NCBI GenBank assembly: GCA_028752905.1
Contig: JAQNBH010000009.1
Span: forward strand, 46,237,165 to 46,301,164
Length of the DNA: 64,000 nucleotides
DNA from: Cladorhizidae sp. MBARI D1340-BT2
Taxonomy: Eukaryota > Porifera > Demospongiae > Poecilosclerida > Cladorhizidae
Direction: 5' to 3'
The notes under the pieces were generated by a model. That model saw only the letters and a list, made by a program, of their open reading frames with translations. It did not search any database and had not been told where the DNA came from. A program made the position numbers and the translations under genes. Positions 1-11,013 of this stretch are shown here, in pieces. How positions within the stretch are numbered: the stretch's first letter is position 1; each line of letters begins with the position of its first letter.

Positions 1-910
1 GAATGCTGATATACAAACTACCCCCTAGTCAAGATAAAGTTGAAATATCGACACTTTTATACATTGAGAGCATGGTATGTAGCTAAAGGCTTGCACACAA
101 AAGCTAGCTGAGTTTTGCTAGTCCTTCTTATGGAACAACGTAAGAAAAAAAGGCTTGCAAATGCTATAGTCAGAAGCATGACTAACAAACCTGTGAAGGA
201 CCAGCTACTAGCTGAAAAGAGGTCTTTATATCACAATCAACTCACTGTTTTTCACCGTGGGCTTCAGGATATCTTTTAAACAACTTATGTCGGTATAACA
301 GGAACTGTAAAACAAAAATGATCTATCCTTTCAAAAGCTCGAATCAAAGACGAGTCTCAGCAGCTAAAAAAATTAATTTGCCATGAGGCACAAATCTCGT
401 GCGATTTGGTGACCTTTGCGCGGAAGTGCTAACCTTTAGTCAGCGTCGCTGCACAAAACTCTCGTAAACGATAACCGTTTATTTGCGTTTGTTAGTAATG
501 GTTGGAAATGGTAAGCGTCTACGCGCGTTCAAAATAAACGCCACCGGCATGTTTTTTTTACCTCTACTGTAAGTGGAAAAAGATTAATGGCATATCAAAG
601 TCTGAGAATGCAGAACAAAATTGATTGTACTCAGACAAATTGTCCGAACAGATTTTGGTTGTAATTTCACGCACTGGAAATGTGAGGCAGGCGAGTGTGC
701 AGAATGAGGCAGATATATATGTGGGCAGAGAGGTGTGAGGCAGTCGGGATGGGGAGTGTAAGACAAGTGTGGGTGTGTGACAGGTGGAGCTAGTTGGAGG
801 ATTTGCATGTTGTTTATTATGGGAAGACGTATTACTATGGTGTTGTTATTGAGGCCACCCGCCACCCCCAGTGACTCCTCCCTCTTTCATTGCTCTTCTC
901 TCCATCATAG
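1..910. other. No recognised gene; upstream RFC2 intron
   Basis: I see no exon or RNA gene here. The next feature is an RFC2 exon with a good splice acceptor, so this stretch is most likely intron of that gene. An open frame on the - strand around 584-865 has low-complexity composition and resembles no family I know. Confidence 0.5.
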
Positions 911-976
911 GCATTGAATAATCTGCAGTCCACAAATGCTGGCTTTGGTTTTGTCAATGCTGAGAATGTTTTCAAG
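911..976 (+). CDS. RFC2: Replication factor C subunit 2, internal exon (partial gene)
   Basis: RFC2 is a small AAA+ subunit of the RFC clamp loader, which opens PCNA and loads it onto primer-template junctions in the nucleus. This 66-nt exon reads in phase 0 as ALNNLQST then GFGFVNAENVFK, which matches the conserved stretch of RFC2 after the AAA+ core. It is bounded by an acceptor (catag) and a donor (gtaaaa). The reading continues without a gap in the exon at 9031. The earlier part of the gene, including Walker A and B, lies before the window. I did not find the preceding exon in 1-910. Confidence 0.85.
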
Positions 977-1466
977 GTAAAAACATCATCAATATAGACA
1001 TGTTCTGTGGAGCAGGTGGATGAGAGTAAAGGGGGGATATATGAACCATTTGAAGCAATATTAATCTGTACTGCTTATAGCTCGCACATGCACACAACTA
1101 TCATGTGACAGCTGGATTTGGAATGCATTCCATCTGTCCTGGACCTTTTTTTGTGGTTTAAGACTTAACGAGTTAAAGTTGAACATGTTTCACTTGAATG
1201 CAGCGTGGATGGGAGAATTGCGATCAAAACCTGTTCAATTGTGCAGTGTTGACAGGCCTTAAAAGTGCCCGTAGCTTAGGCTAGCTAGCAACGTATATAC
1301 TTGTATAATATGTTGTAATTTACATTACGCTAGCTCAAGTGTTGTGAGAAGTCAGATCACAGCTGTATCAATGGCAGCTGCACTGGTCTAGGCTTGGACC
1401 TTGGAAAGAAGTCTATGGATGAGAGACTACAACGCTAGCTACTAGTTTGTAGGCTACAGCTGACAT

Positions 1467-1536
1467 TATATATGTATGTTCACCACACTATCTAGTTACT
1501 ATCTAGTTTCCAAATAGCCTCTAGATGACATATATA
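1467..1536. repeat. Left stub of the TTCACCAC minisatellite
   Basis: This stretch contains the same unit as the array at 4095-4795 (tatgttcaccacac, then tagtttccaaatagcct, then ctagatgacat). The 2.55-kb transposon at 1539-4089 separates it from the main array. The simplest reading is that the transposon landed inside the repeat array. Confidence 0.75.
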
Positions 1537-1773
1537 TACCGTAAAGTACGCAGCAAGCGCCCATGGGTGCTTACCTTTAAACCCCCAAATCGTAGGTGTG
1601 GGCGCTTGCTACATGTAATGGGCGCATGCCTCGTGATATTGGTGAAACAATTCTTAATAACGCACATCGGGCTGTTTTGAAACAAATAAAGTCAAAGAGT
1701 TCAAGCGAAAAATATCTATCTCTTGTCTAGGGTAAAATGTTATTTTGTTCTGGAAACCAACATTTAGCTAGTG

Positions 1774-2170
1774 CTATTCCTCAGGTTCACCGAAAGACGC
1801 CAAGTCGTTCATATCTTCATCCAAATCAGCAAATGGATCTTCGTCGCTATCTCTCTCTCCTCTCTGTCTTCGCTCAGCGTCGGAATCTTCATCCAAATCA
1901 GCGAACGGATCTTCGTCGCTATCTCTCTCCTCTCTGTCTTCGCTCAGCGTTGGAATCTTCATCCAAATCAGCGAACGGATATTCGTCGCTATCTCTCTCC
2001 TCTCTGTCTTCGCTCAGTGTCGGAATGCAATCTCTAATTAGACTATCCTCAGAGCCATCAATGCTGTTGGAGATACCACAAGAGAGAAAGGAACTTTCTA
2101 TCAAATTTCCTGGAATTGACTCCCAGGCAGCAGAGACCCAATCAATGGCTTGTTTTCTTGAGGGCTGCTT
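1774..2170 (-). pseudogene. pogo/Tigger-like transposase, C-terminal remnant
   Basis: The - strand reads RKQAIDWVSAAWESIPGNLI, then ESSFLSCGISN and DGSED. This is the typical end of the DDE_1 (pogo/CENP-B/jerky type) transposase domain, with the W..IP..LI..SF..CGI pattern. It is followed by an acidic tail of DEDPFADLDED blocks made by about three tandem 70-bp units (about 1815-2030). Upstream catalytic residues are missing, and the period of about 70-72 bp shifts frame between units, so this is a relic. It belongs to the 1539-4089 element. Confidence 0.7.
1815..2030. repeat. Tandem repeat, about 70-bp unit, three copies
   Basis: The motif cttcatccaaatcagc recurs at 1815, 1887 and 1957 (spacings 72 and 70), followed each time by a similar CT-rich block. 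On the - strand it encodes the acidic DSDEDPFADLDED blocks of the transposase relic. Confidence 0.85.
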
Positions 2171-3202
2171 GAGATTGCCATGGGATGTTCTACTGTTGCA
2201 AGTCCTACGCTATTCCATCCACAACTCTTCATTTTCTCTTTAATTCTTTCACCGCCAACTTTAGCCCAACACCTTTTTTTAATTTTTTTAAAATATTTTT
2301 GAATTTCATAACTTTTTTGTAACCATTAAATTTTGAAACAAAGCATATCATTCGATTGCAAATTGAAAGAGCTATAACTTGGTATATGAATCGGCTCTAT
2401 TGAAGCAGACAAACAAAAGTTATGCATCTCTATGTCTACAACAGTATTAAAAAAGTCACTAACAACGGAGATCCATCCAGGAGCGACTTTTTTCCTCTAC
2501 TCCGTAGGATTTTGATTGATAGCGAGTCTGCAGTAGATGGCTCTGCAGCTTTCCACCTAAGAAGAGCCTCCAGAAGCTATCGGGACGGTCACAGTCAAGT
2601 AAAGTCATCATTGTCAAAAAAATTAATATATTTTTGTTGCTGTCACCAGTTCGGAATCACGTGCTACCTGGGATTTTTCTTTGGTTGTATTTTTAACGTT
2701 TAGAGATATCTTTCGCGCACCCCCTGGTAAAAAAATTAAATCTGTAGCTTGTTCGCATAATTTTTAATTAATTTCTATGCAAGCGATGTCGAGTTTGCGC
2801 ATGTAGGCGCTTATGGTGTTAAAGGGCTTATTTATGGACACATCCATAGGCAGAAACAGTAAAGCTTCTTATTTTTTGCCCTGCATGACTTTGTGCCATT
2901 TTCAATTACAGGTAACAGTTCTGCCAAGGTGGCACTATCAAAAAATTAAAATAAGATTTTTTCTGAACAGACGACAGCGGAACGTGGTCGTCAGAACGTG
3001 TGCGTATTATTGCACATGCGGTGCGGTTGAATAAATCTATTTCGAAAGCGAGGTATGCCTGCATTAACTTTGTCCATTTTATATACTCATTACCTCGGTC
3101 ATTGTGTTGTCTATAAAATGTTGTCTATAAAATTAAAAAATTAAATAAATTGAATAGGGAAAAAAATTGAATAGGGAAAAATTGGCGCATGCGCTTATAT
3201 TA

Positions 3203-3972
3203 CAGTAGGAAGTCAGTTATCCGAACACCTTGGGACCGAGGGTGTTCGGATAACTGAAATGTTCGGATAACTGGTCACACAAAATAAATTTAGCGATACG
3301 GGATATTATGACATTTTACTACACATAATCAATAAAAGTGGATGCATATTGTATGTAATCTAACATTTAGAATATCTAGTCTGCAGCTTGAGTAAAGTAA
3401 TCTGTAACTTTTGTTTGTTTCTTATTTACAAATCTTTTTTTTGCAGTTTCAATTAGGAGATTATTTAGCACTACAGTTGTGCTCAGTGGGATTCCAGGCT
3501 GCTCCTGGACATATGCTAGAACTGTCTCTAGTGCAGTGCAAGCTTGGGAATGGGACACAGCTGGAAGACTCTCCTCTTCCTCTTCCTCTTCTCTATCGCT
3601 TTTGTCACCTTCTGTAGCAAGTGCCACAATCTCCTCTTCTGTCAGTTCATGGTAGCCTGCATCGTTGTCGTCAGCCAAAAGCCAACCGATTCTCTCTTCT
3701 GGTGGAATGGCCAAGTTATTGAGAAGAGTGTCAATTTCTGGTGTTTCCACCTCCTCTTCCTCCCGAAATGATTTGGGCATCAACAGCTAGCAGCCTACGT
3801 TTATGCGCATGAGCACGAGTGCACACTATTGAAGGAAGGTATTAAAAAAAAGTTTAAAAAAATAATTTTTTTTTTTTTTTTAAATTAAATGGGTGGTAGG
3901 TGTGGCTTCATTTAGCGTTCGGTTGACCGACGTGTGCGGATAACTGACGTTCGGATAACTGACTTCCTACTG
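3203..3972. mobile_element. Nested pogo/Tigger-type element with TA target site
   Basis: The ends are inverted repeats of at least 24 bp. The left end begins CAGTAGGAAGTCAGTTATCC, and the right end (about 3949-3972) is its reverse complement. TA flanks both ends. A shorter copy of the GTTCGGATAACTG motif lies just inside each end. The 770-bp element carries a transposase tail on the - strand (3376-3783) and sits inside the 1539-4089 element, so it inserted later. Confidence 0.85.
3376..3783 (-). pseudogene. Tigger/jerky-like transposase, C-terminal fragment
   Basis: This open frame of 135 residues starts MMPKSFREEEEVETPEIDTL and ends KKQTKVTDYFTQAAD. An acidic linker followed by a K-Q-T-K-[IV]-T-D-[FY]-F ending is the usual C-terminus of Tigger/pogo and jerky-type transposases. 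The DNA-binding HTH_CENPB and DDE parts are absent, and the frame upstream of the ATG soon meets a stop. It is a leftover of an internally deleted transposon, not a host gene. Confidence 0.7.
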
Positions 3973-4094
3973 TACTATCAATTTCTATATAGTGGGTGCT
4001 TGCTACACGAACCCTACAAAATCCTAGATCGCTGAAAACAGCCTAGTGGGCGCTTGCTACGTGGAGGCCGCTTGCTGTGTACTTTACGGTATAT

Positions 4095-4310
4095 GTATGT
4101 ATGTATGTTCACCACACTATCTACTAGTTTCCAAATAGCCTCTAGATGACATGTATGTATGTATGTATGTTCACCACGCTAGCTACTAGTTTCCAAGTAG
4201 CCTGTAGATATATATATATATGTTCACCACACCAGCTACTAGCTTTCCAAGTAGCCTGTATATATATATATATGTATGTTCACCACACCAGCTACTAGCT
4301 TTCCAAGCAG

Positions 4311-4347
<37 letters not shown>

Positions 4348-4378
4348 TCACCACACCAGCTACTAGCTTTCCAAGCAG

Positions 4379-4417
<39 letters not shown>

Positions 4418-4795
4418 TCACCACACCAGCTACTAGCTTTCCAAGTAGTCTATATATTATATATATACAGTATATATGTATGTTCACCACACCAGCTACT
4501 AGCTTTCCAAGCAGCCTATATATATATATATATAATGTATGTTTACCACACCAGCTACTAGCTTTCCAAGTAGTCTATATATTATATATATACAGTATAT
4601 ATGTATGTTTACCACACCAGCTACTAGCTTTCCAAGTAGCCTATATATTATATATATAATTATGTATGTTCACCACACCAGCTACTAGCTTTCCAAGTAG
4701 CCTATATATATATATATATATATATGTGTATGTTCACCACACCAGCTACTAGCTTTCCAAGTAGCCTATAGCTGACATGTATATTCACTACACTA
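4095..4795. repeat. Minisatellite, 53-70 bp unit, about 12 copies
   Basis: The unit is tgttcaccacaccagctact, then agctttccaag[tc]agcct, then a variable (TA)n run. Copies begin near 4109, 4170, 4223, 4279, 4347, 4417, 4482, 4542, 4609, 4669 and 4732, with a weaker one near 4785. Length variation comes almost entirely from the TA run. The open frame across it (YIYIYI-rich) is an artefact of the repeat. Confidence 0.9.
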
Positions 4796-4836
4796 GCCAC
4801 AACTAGGACCTTACTGTCACAGTTGATACATTCTTA

Positions 4837-5600
4837 ATGAACTCTCAGTTGACATAATCAAATTAAAATAACCTTCTCAATAATCAAATTGAAATTGAAC
4901 GTTTCAACTAGACGCTCTAGCCTTCAGTAGGAATAATAAGACGCTAAGACTCGCATGAGCTTGTTATATACCGGTAGCTAGCTATTTGCCACATGCCTCA
5001 AACCACACCCAGGCACACGTTAACCGGATGTGGAAAAATGAAATAATGAGCTAATTAAAAATTAATAATTTTTAAACCAAAAATAATGAAAGTAAATAAG
5101 TAAATAATTTTTTTTTATATATAAAAATACACAAATAAATTAATTAATCAATAAAAATAAATCAATAAAAATAATAACAAGAATAAATAAATAAAGACAT
5201 GTCTGATATTAAAATATCAACAAAGAATGATAACACAGAAAAATTATGGTGGTCGTGGCTTCAATTTTGGACTCTTGAGAGTGGTTCCCCAGCAGCCAGG
5301 CAAGTCCATTCCACAGTCTCAGTTGAACCGCTTACACTTAGGTGCTTGGCTAATCTGCAATGCCTCCTTCACTAGCAGTTCCTTCTGTCTTCTGGCCTGG
5401 TCTAAGATGGTGGCTTCCTCCCACAAAATAGGATGTCATTATCCCATGCATGTTCAGCAATTGCAGATTTCTTTTTAGCACACACTTTTTACAAGCATCT
5501 TGATGTTGTTTCACTCTGGTCTTAAGTCTTCTGTTGGTCTCCCCATGTAGTTACTTCCTACAGACTTGGAAGTTGTGTCGAGTATTGGTTGAGCTACAGT
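4837..5600 (-). mobile_element. Penelope-like element, 3' end with GIY-YIG remnant (copy 1)
   Basis: On the - strand, from about 5590 down to 5230, frameshifted pieces read GETNRRLKTRVKQHQDAC, then LQLLNMHG and a terminal block ending MDLPGCW-like. This matches the GIY-YIG endonuclease tail of Penelope-like retroelements. A non-coding 3' tail (5220-4837) resembles copy 2 at 26005-26630 block by block, including GCTCTAGCCTTCA and ATACCGGTAGCTAGCTAT. Several frameshifts and stops make it dead. The hammerhead-like core seen in copy 2 is mutated here. Confidence 0.65.
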
Positions 5601-6652
5601 ATCAACCTTATCACAATTTTTGCTAATTGAGGATTGCCTAATGTTTTAAAACACAGGGCTGTCTGACGCTTGCAAAAGTGCATGACAATGATAGATGGGG
5701 TCACCCTCTGTGGGTCTAGTAATCCTCATAGTTATAGTAGGTGCCAAAAAAAGTTCCGGTTCCATTCGCTTATGTTGGTTTTAGTGTTTGTGTGAATCCA
5801 TGTACGAACGCCATTGTTTGAAATAAACTCTGTTCCAATGGCGAAGAAGCTTTTTTTTTTGCGTGTCAATCTCATTCGCTTTTCAATTCCCTCGCATTTG
5901 CGCAGTCATGCGTCATCCTCGTACTTCTAGTTCTACCAGCTTCGTGTTTCCAGTTCAATCGGTTTCGTGCTTCTGCTACTTCAAGTTTCCTTTCTTTTGT
6001 CTGCCTCGTTCTTTTCGGAACAGCTTTTCATCAACTTCTTTTTGTGTTTATTGGCGTGTCAGTTTCCTTCAGTCCTTCATCGGCCTCCCTGCTTGTTTCT
6101 GTGCTTCTGTTTCTGGAGTCATGCTTCTTGTGATGGTTTACACATATACAAGAAGCAGAGGATACTCCGTCTTCATATTACGACTTTTGTGTATGTATTT
6201 GCTCATTCCCTCATTTTACGCCACGAGTGGCGGGGAATAGCTACATTTTTTACTGCAAATGGCTTCAGCACAGCTGCAAGCACAGCTGCAAGCTATAAGT
6301 GGTTTAACTAAGCATCAGTGGCTTGTAGATGGTGCAGTTATAACTCAGGAATTAGGTGAAATAAGGTAACTTTCTGGAACTTGTATGTGTCGCCAAATTT
6401 GTGGTCTAAAAGGCTACAGGTCTCCTGCTATCTCCAGGATCATGAAGGAGGAGAATCTACAAGCTACTCCTCGTAGAATAGGCAAGTTCCTGTGCGTTAC
6501 CTAGTAACAAAAACAATTTCTAGACAGTCGGGCAGCGGGAGACCATCCCTATTGACTCCAGCCATCAAGAATATTGTAGAGGAAGAGTGGATGATGAAAC
6601 TACTGCCAGATAGCTCTATCATCTGTTGCAGACCAAGGGATACAAAATGTCC

Positions 6653-6886
6653 TTAACCCTTAGAACCCTATGCTCCCTGATATGTGCGTGCCTGCCACCC
6701 TGTGGTCCTGGAGAAAAAAATTACTAAAAAGTTTAAAGTTGATTATAATGCCAAAAAAAAAAAACAAAAAAAAAGGAAGAAGAAAGGGAAAAAAAGAAGG
6801 GGGAAAAAGCCGAAAAATCGGCCGCTCGGGTATATACCACTCTAGGTATCGGCCGAAAAATCGGCCGCTCGGGTTCTAAGAGTTAA
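6653..6886. mobile_element. piggyBac-type MITE inserted in the Tc1 relic
   Basis: TTAA flanks each end. The inverted repeats are TTAACCCTTAGAACCC (left) and GGGTTCTAAGAGTTAA (right), with one mismatch. Removing the element and one TTAA rejoins the Tc1 reading MSL to RTILR, which shows that it is an insertion at a TTAA site. The interior is A-rich and carries two direct copies of gccgaaaaatcggccgctcg. It has no coding capacity. Confidence 0.85.
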
Positions 6887-7683
6887 GGACCATTCTGCGG
6901 TAGGACCATGGGCTGGATGTTCAGAGGGATAGCTCCTACTACCAGCTTATCAGGCATGCGAATAAGGTATGCAGGTTGTCTCTATATTCTAAAGCTTGCT
7001 AAGCGTAGTTTTCTTTTTCCAAGTCTTTTGCTTGAAAGCTTCGTTTGGCTGGTTTAAGCTTACAGTTTGAGTTGAAGCTAGTTGAGCTTATAGGAGCTTA
7101 GCTTATTCTAACTTTGAAGGACAAGCTTTAAATAAGCTTTGTCAGGCTGAGGCTTGTGTTTGAATTTAACTCATTGACTTTAAGGACTATTGTGGCAGCG
7201 ACTATGTTAGGATAGTTTTGAGTGCTTAGCTTACTGCATAGATGGCTTACCTTTAGTCATTGAAACATTGATTCCCAAATTGGCTATATGTAGTTTTTAG
7301 ATCAATGTAATATTACAATATAACTTCTCATACTTTCGAGGGTGAAAAGATTGGAGTGGGCCAGTATTGTCTTGAGGAGGCATCTTGTGGGTTCAAGGAT
7401 GTTATTGACAAATGCACAGTCCAGCTTCAAACGCCTAGACACAGGCCAACGTCCTAAAAATAATCCAAGGTAATGACATCATCTAGCTCTACACATCAGA
7501 TGGTTTTTGTTTTATCCACCTTCCTCGTACATTTTTAACAAAATAAAATACAAATTTCTATACAGAAAAAGTACAGATCAGATTATTGGATGTCATTATT
7601 TGTGTTTCATTGTTTACACGTATGCTCTGTCCCTCGTGCATTGACTTTTAATTACTTCCTGGATTAGAAATGAGAATTTTATC

Positions 7684-8076
7684 TGCTGGGGCTTATTAAG
7701 GGATGACAATAGATATTCCTATTATGACTGCTGTGGCTTATTGGGATGACAATATGTACTCCTATTACGACTGCTAGGGCTTATTAGGGGATTATAATAG
7801 GTGTTCCTATTCTTACTGCTGTGGCTTATTAAGGGATGACAATAGGTGTTGCTTTTCTGACTGATTAGGGGATTATAATAGGTGCTCCTATTCGGACTGC
7901 TGTGGCTTATTAAGGGGTAACAATAGGTGCTTTATTCTGACTGCTGGGGCTTTTTATGGGATGACAATAGGTGCTCCCATTCCGACTGCTGGGGCTTATT
8001 AAGGGATAACAATAGGTACTCCTGTTCCGACTGCTGGGGCCCATTAATTATGGGATGACAATAGCTCTTATTCCGA
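7684..8076. repeat. Minisatellite, about 50-bp unit, 8 diverged copies
   Basis: The unit is approximately ctgctggggcttattaaggg followed by atgacaataggtgctcctat and tccga. About eight imperfect copies lie between two blocks of the Tc1 relic, within the gap at 7470-8125. Confidence 0.8.
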
Positions 8077-9030
8077 TTACATTCGACTTGCACATTCTTT
8101 ACATTTTTCCTATTTGTTGTATTACAGGGTCAAACATCCAATAAAAGTGCACGTGTGTGCCGGCATAAGCCTATGCGGGTGCCTCAGCCATGTGCAAATT
8201 TGAAGGCGCTCCTCTGTATGTGGAGATCCTTGATAGGACACTTCTGCCCTACATAAGAACTGGGGGTTTCCGGATCGTCAAGGGTTTATGCAGGACAATG
8301 ATCCTAAACATACATCCCGACTCGCCAAGAACTTTTTGGATGCCAACAATGGTGGAAGACACCACCTAAATCCTCACATGTGAACCCCATAGAAAGCATG
8401 GCATGAACTTAAAGAATACATAAGAAGAGAGGTGGAACCCTCTGAATAGAAGCCGAGCTGGTGAAGGGGTTGCTGATTTTTTTTAAACTTCGAGATCAAA
8501 ATGCCGAAAATATATTTGGCACTTACATAGGCTCACTTACATAGGCTCTTAAAGATAATAATTAGGAGGAGAAGCAACAGCTATTGAATGTTGTCTGGGT
8601 TGTTGTGCTTTGTCATAAATAAATTATTAGTGAAGTTACAAAGAATACATTATCAGCATTGCTGTAGTTCACAAAATGAAGTGTATTATCAAAGAATACA
8701 TTATTGGCAGTGCTATAATTAAAGTTAAACCAAGGGTGGAGTTTGTTCATAGAGTTGAAAGTTCAATAGTCCCTGAGGACAAATCATCAAGTATATTGTA
8801 ATCAGCTCGCACATGGTGTGATACGTGTGCAGTCTTGCTTCCTAATGATAGTGGCTATGATTGTCGGCCTTTTTTTCTTGGAAATTACATAATATTAACC
8901 ACACCTTCCAATAGTAATTGCAGGTAGAGTGACTAAGGTAATTAATAATCACAGTTCCTAATAAAGGATATACTGTGTGCGTGTATATATATATATCTGA
9001 CGGTGTACTTGAAGCAAATAATGTTGGCAG

Positions 9031-9225
9031 GTTTGTGACGAGCCCCATCCTCTGCTGATCAAGCAGATGCTGCAATGCTGCACAGAAGTGAAGCTGGACG
9101 ATGCTTACAGGATCCTCAAGTCTCTCTGGGATAAAGGGTACTCCTCCCATGACATCATCACAAATATCTTCCGTGTGTGCAGGAACCAACAGATGCCTGA
9201 GTTTTTGAAACTGGAGTATATCAAG
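9031..9225 (+). CDS. RFC2: Replication factor C subunit 2, internal exon
   Basis: This 195-nt exon (65 codons, phase 0 at both ends) reads [17 protein letters not shown], then [20 protein letters not shown] and [20 protein letters not shown]. It matches the C-terminal helical collar domain of RFC2, which packs the five RFC subunits into a ring. The acceptor is ttggcag and the donor is gtacag. It joins in frame to the exon at 911-976, whose last residues (ENVFK) precede VCDEPHPLL in known RFC2 proteins, and to the exon at 10903. Among RFC subunits the wording fits RFC2 better than RFC4 or RFC5. Confidence 0.9.
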
Positions 9226-10902
9226 GTACAGCAATCCTGTGTTGGCATAGAGAGGATATGGTAATAGACCAAGTAGCAACCTCTTAATTATATATGGCGT
9301 ACTTTTTAGCCCCAAATAATATATGGCTGTCTTTGTAGCCCCTAATTATATACAATTGATTATCTTTGCAGTCCCTAATTGTTTATGAGGCCACCAGTGC
9401 AAATATAGATAATTTTGGCGCTGTGTTGCAGTCCAACTTGTACACTGTTTTTGTGGTATTTAAAAAAATTGTCCAAAATAATAAAAGAAACATTTGAAAT
9501 TCGATATTGTGTAACACATTAGCTTCCTCCATTACATCTTTAGGTCAGGAGGTTGTAGTGGACACGTGCTTACGTTTGTGGTATATATTATATAAGAATG
9601 TTTGCATTTGTGGTATATATTATATAAGAATGTTTGCATTTGTGATAAAACGTAGCTTGCATTTCATGCAGAGATGTAAGTGAAAAAACGCTCCTTACAA
9701 TGTTGGTTTGGCCAACAGTCATGCATTGCATGTACTTGGCACTGCAACACAACGCCAAAATTATTTTGACTTTTTTTCATATTGTACACCCTAATTATAT
9801 ATACTATGTTTTTAGAGCACTTGCCATTTAATAACATGCATCCAGGTGTTGTTTTTCTTTATAATACAGTAATGTGATTGCCACTTATGATTTTAAATGG
9901 TAAAGGGTGTGGTCTACATGGTACATTCTTTTCTTTTTGGAAAAGTAATTCTAAAATAATTGTGTGTTTTACACTTGTGTCTTGTTTGCATCTGTTGTTA
10001 TTTCACTGTATAATATCATAGTTAAGATATCATTTGTTTGTGGCAATGCTGAGGTACAGCAATAGAGCAGGTGTTTAAGTGCCAAGTTTCTTGGATCAAG
10101 CATGATCATTGCTTTTGTCTGTTTGTTTAAAACACATTTCCTTACTTGCTTTGTCGTTTATGCTATACATAATTTGGCGCTTAAGGGGGTGCTTAATTGT
10201 TTATAGTAGATGTTACTCACAAGCCTAATGTGCAGGATGTGCAGGATTTTAAGTGCTAAAACATCATTTAACTGGTTGTGGTGTACATAGGTACAATCTT
10301 ATTTTCTTTCTTGTCAATCAAATAAATAGAAACGTTCTTAGTAAACTCTCAGATGATTTATTATAATATATGACTAGAGTGATAATTAATTTAAAAATTT
10401 CTCTCAGTGTTTTGCTAGGTGCTCTGGCCTTCATCAGACTAGATGAGTGTTACAAGAGAGCTAACAGCTATATACAGACCACAACTAGCTTATCAAGCGT
10501 GTAGGGTTCTTTACCTTGTGTCATCAATTAGCCACACCCAAAATAGGAAGTAAATCATTAGTTTGCAATTTTAACTACCTATTACTCAAAAAAATGCTTG
10601 GCTTCGAGCAGAATTTTTTTCCCTCAGGCTTATACCTACCTTAAACAAAAAAAATTAAATAGCTATTCAGTTACCCTTTAATGAAGGATTCAAAGAATGC
10701 CCAAAGAATTCTTGGAGCAATAGTAGTAGCGGCCCAAACCATTGTTTTGAACCACTAAGAAGCTACCAATGTGAGTTTTATCTGGGTTGTTGAGACATCC
10801 GCCATTTCAAAAAGTGGGTCAAACCAAAATATGGACTGCTAATGTACTCACTGATATGGCAGGTTTTGCTTAAAACAAAATAATTGTGTTCATGTTGTGC
10901 AG
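9226..10902. other. RFC2 last intron
   Basis: This AT-rich intron runs between two confident RFC2 exons. It contains a short tandem duplication of about 32 bp (9575-9650, gtttgcatttgtggtatata) and a Penelope-like 3' remnant (10320-10560). I see nothing else coding. A - strand open frame over the preceding exon (8842-9315) is a shadow of RFC2. Confidence 0.8.
10320..10560 (-). mobile_element. Penelope-like element 3' remnant (copy 3)
   Basis: The block gtaaactctcagatgattta, then gtgctctggccttcatcaga and a tail with gctaacagctatatacagac align in order with the 3' tails of Penelope-like copies 1 and 2. On the - strand it keeps CTGATGA and the AGGCCAGAGCACCTAGC stem, but the GAAA core of the hammerhead-like motif has become CAAA. 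It has no coding part. Confidence 0.55.
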
Positions 10903-11013
10903 GAGATTGGTTTCACACATATGAAGATCTCTGAAGGTGTTGACTCTTTACTTCAGCTATCTGGACTGTTGGCAAGACTTTGTCTAAAAATACAACCAAC
11001 TATTGCCACATAA
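10903..11013 (+). CDS. RFC2: Replication factor C subunit 2, terminal exon
   Basis: The final exon reads [20 protein letters not shown], then [16 protein letters not shown] and a TAA stop. This corresponds to the extreme C-terminus of RFC2, where EIG.THMKI.EGV.SLLQ..GLLARLC is strongly conserved. The acceptor is tgtgcag and the exon joins in phase 0 to LEYIK of the previous exon. No AATAAA was assigned. Confidence 0.92.
   Translation, partial: EIGFTHMKISEGVDSLLQLSGLLARLCLKIQPTIAT

Larger units (their letters stand above)
1539..4089. mobile_element. pogo/Tigger-type DNA transposon with TA target site
   Basis: The ends are inverted repeats: the left end reads CCGTAAAGTACGCAGCAAGC and the right end is its near-perfect reverse complement. 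A TA dinucleotide flanks each end, as expected for Tc1/mariner/pogo insertion. A subterminal motif (GGGCGCTTGCTAC) recurs near both ends. The interior keeps only the C-terminal part of a pogo-type transposase on the - strand (about 1774-2170) plus a second nested element (3203-3972). No intact DDE catalytic core is visible, so the copy is non-autonomous. Confidence 0.8.
6259..8515 (+). pseudogene. Tc1/mariner-like transposase, decayed and interrupted
   Basis: Blocks of a Tc1-type transposase occur in order. The HTH region (SPAISRIMKE; then SGRPSLLTPAIKNIVEE) is at about 6420-6590 and GYKMSL at 6640-6655. The sequence after the MITE (TILR, then GWMFRGIAPTTS) is at 6887-6965. KRLEWA...GFKDVI...PKNNPR-like reading is at 7344-7470. 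KVHV.AGISL.G is at 8128-8190, and FMQDNDPKHTSRLAKNFLDA with HELKEYIRREVEPSE is at 8290-8450. Stops and frameshifts occur throughout. The gaps at about 6966-7340 and 7470-8125 start with GT and end with AG, so they may be introns or insertions. No clear terminal inverted repeats were found. Confidence 0.75.

Noticed and set aside
4276..4659. 127-codon YIYIYI-rich frame
   Set aside because: It is an artefact of the TA-rich minisatellite.
5863..6311. Overlapping + strand frames of 114-125 codons
   Set aside because: Phe/Ser/Leu-rich reading of a pyrimidine-rich stretch with no family resemblance. It lies just before the Tc1 relic.
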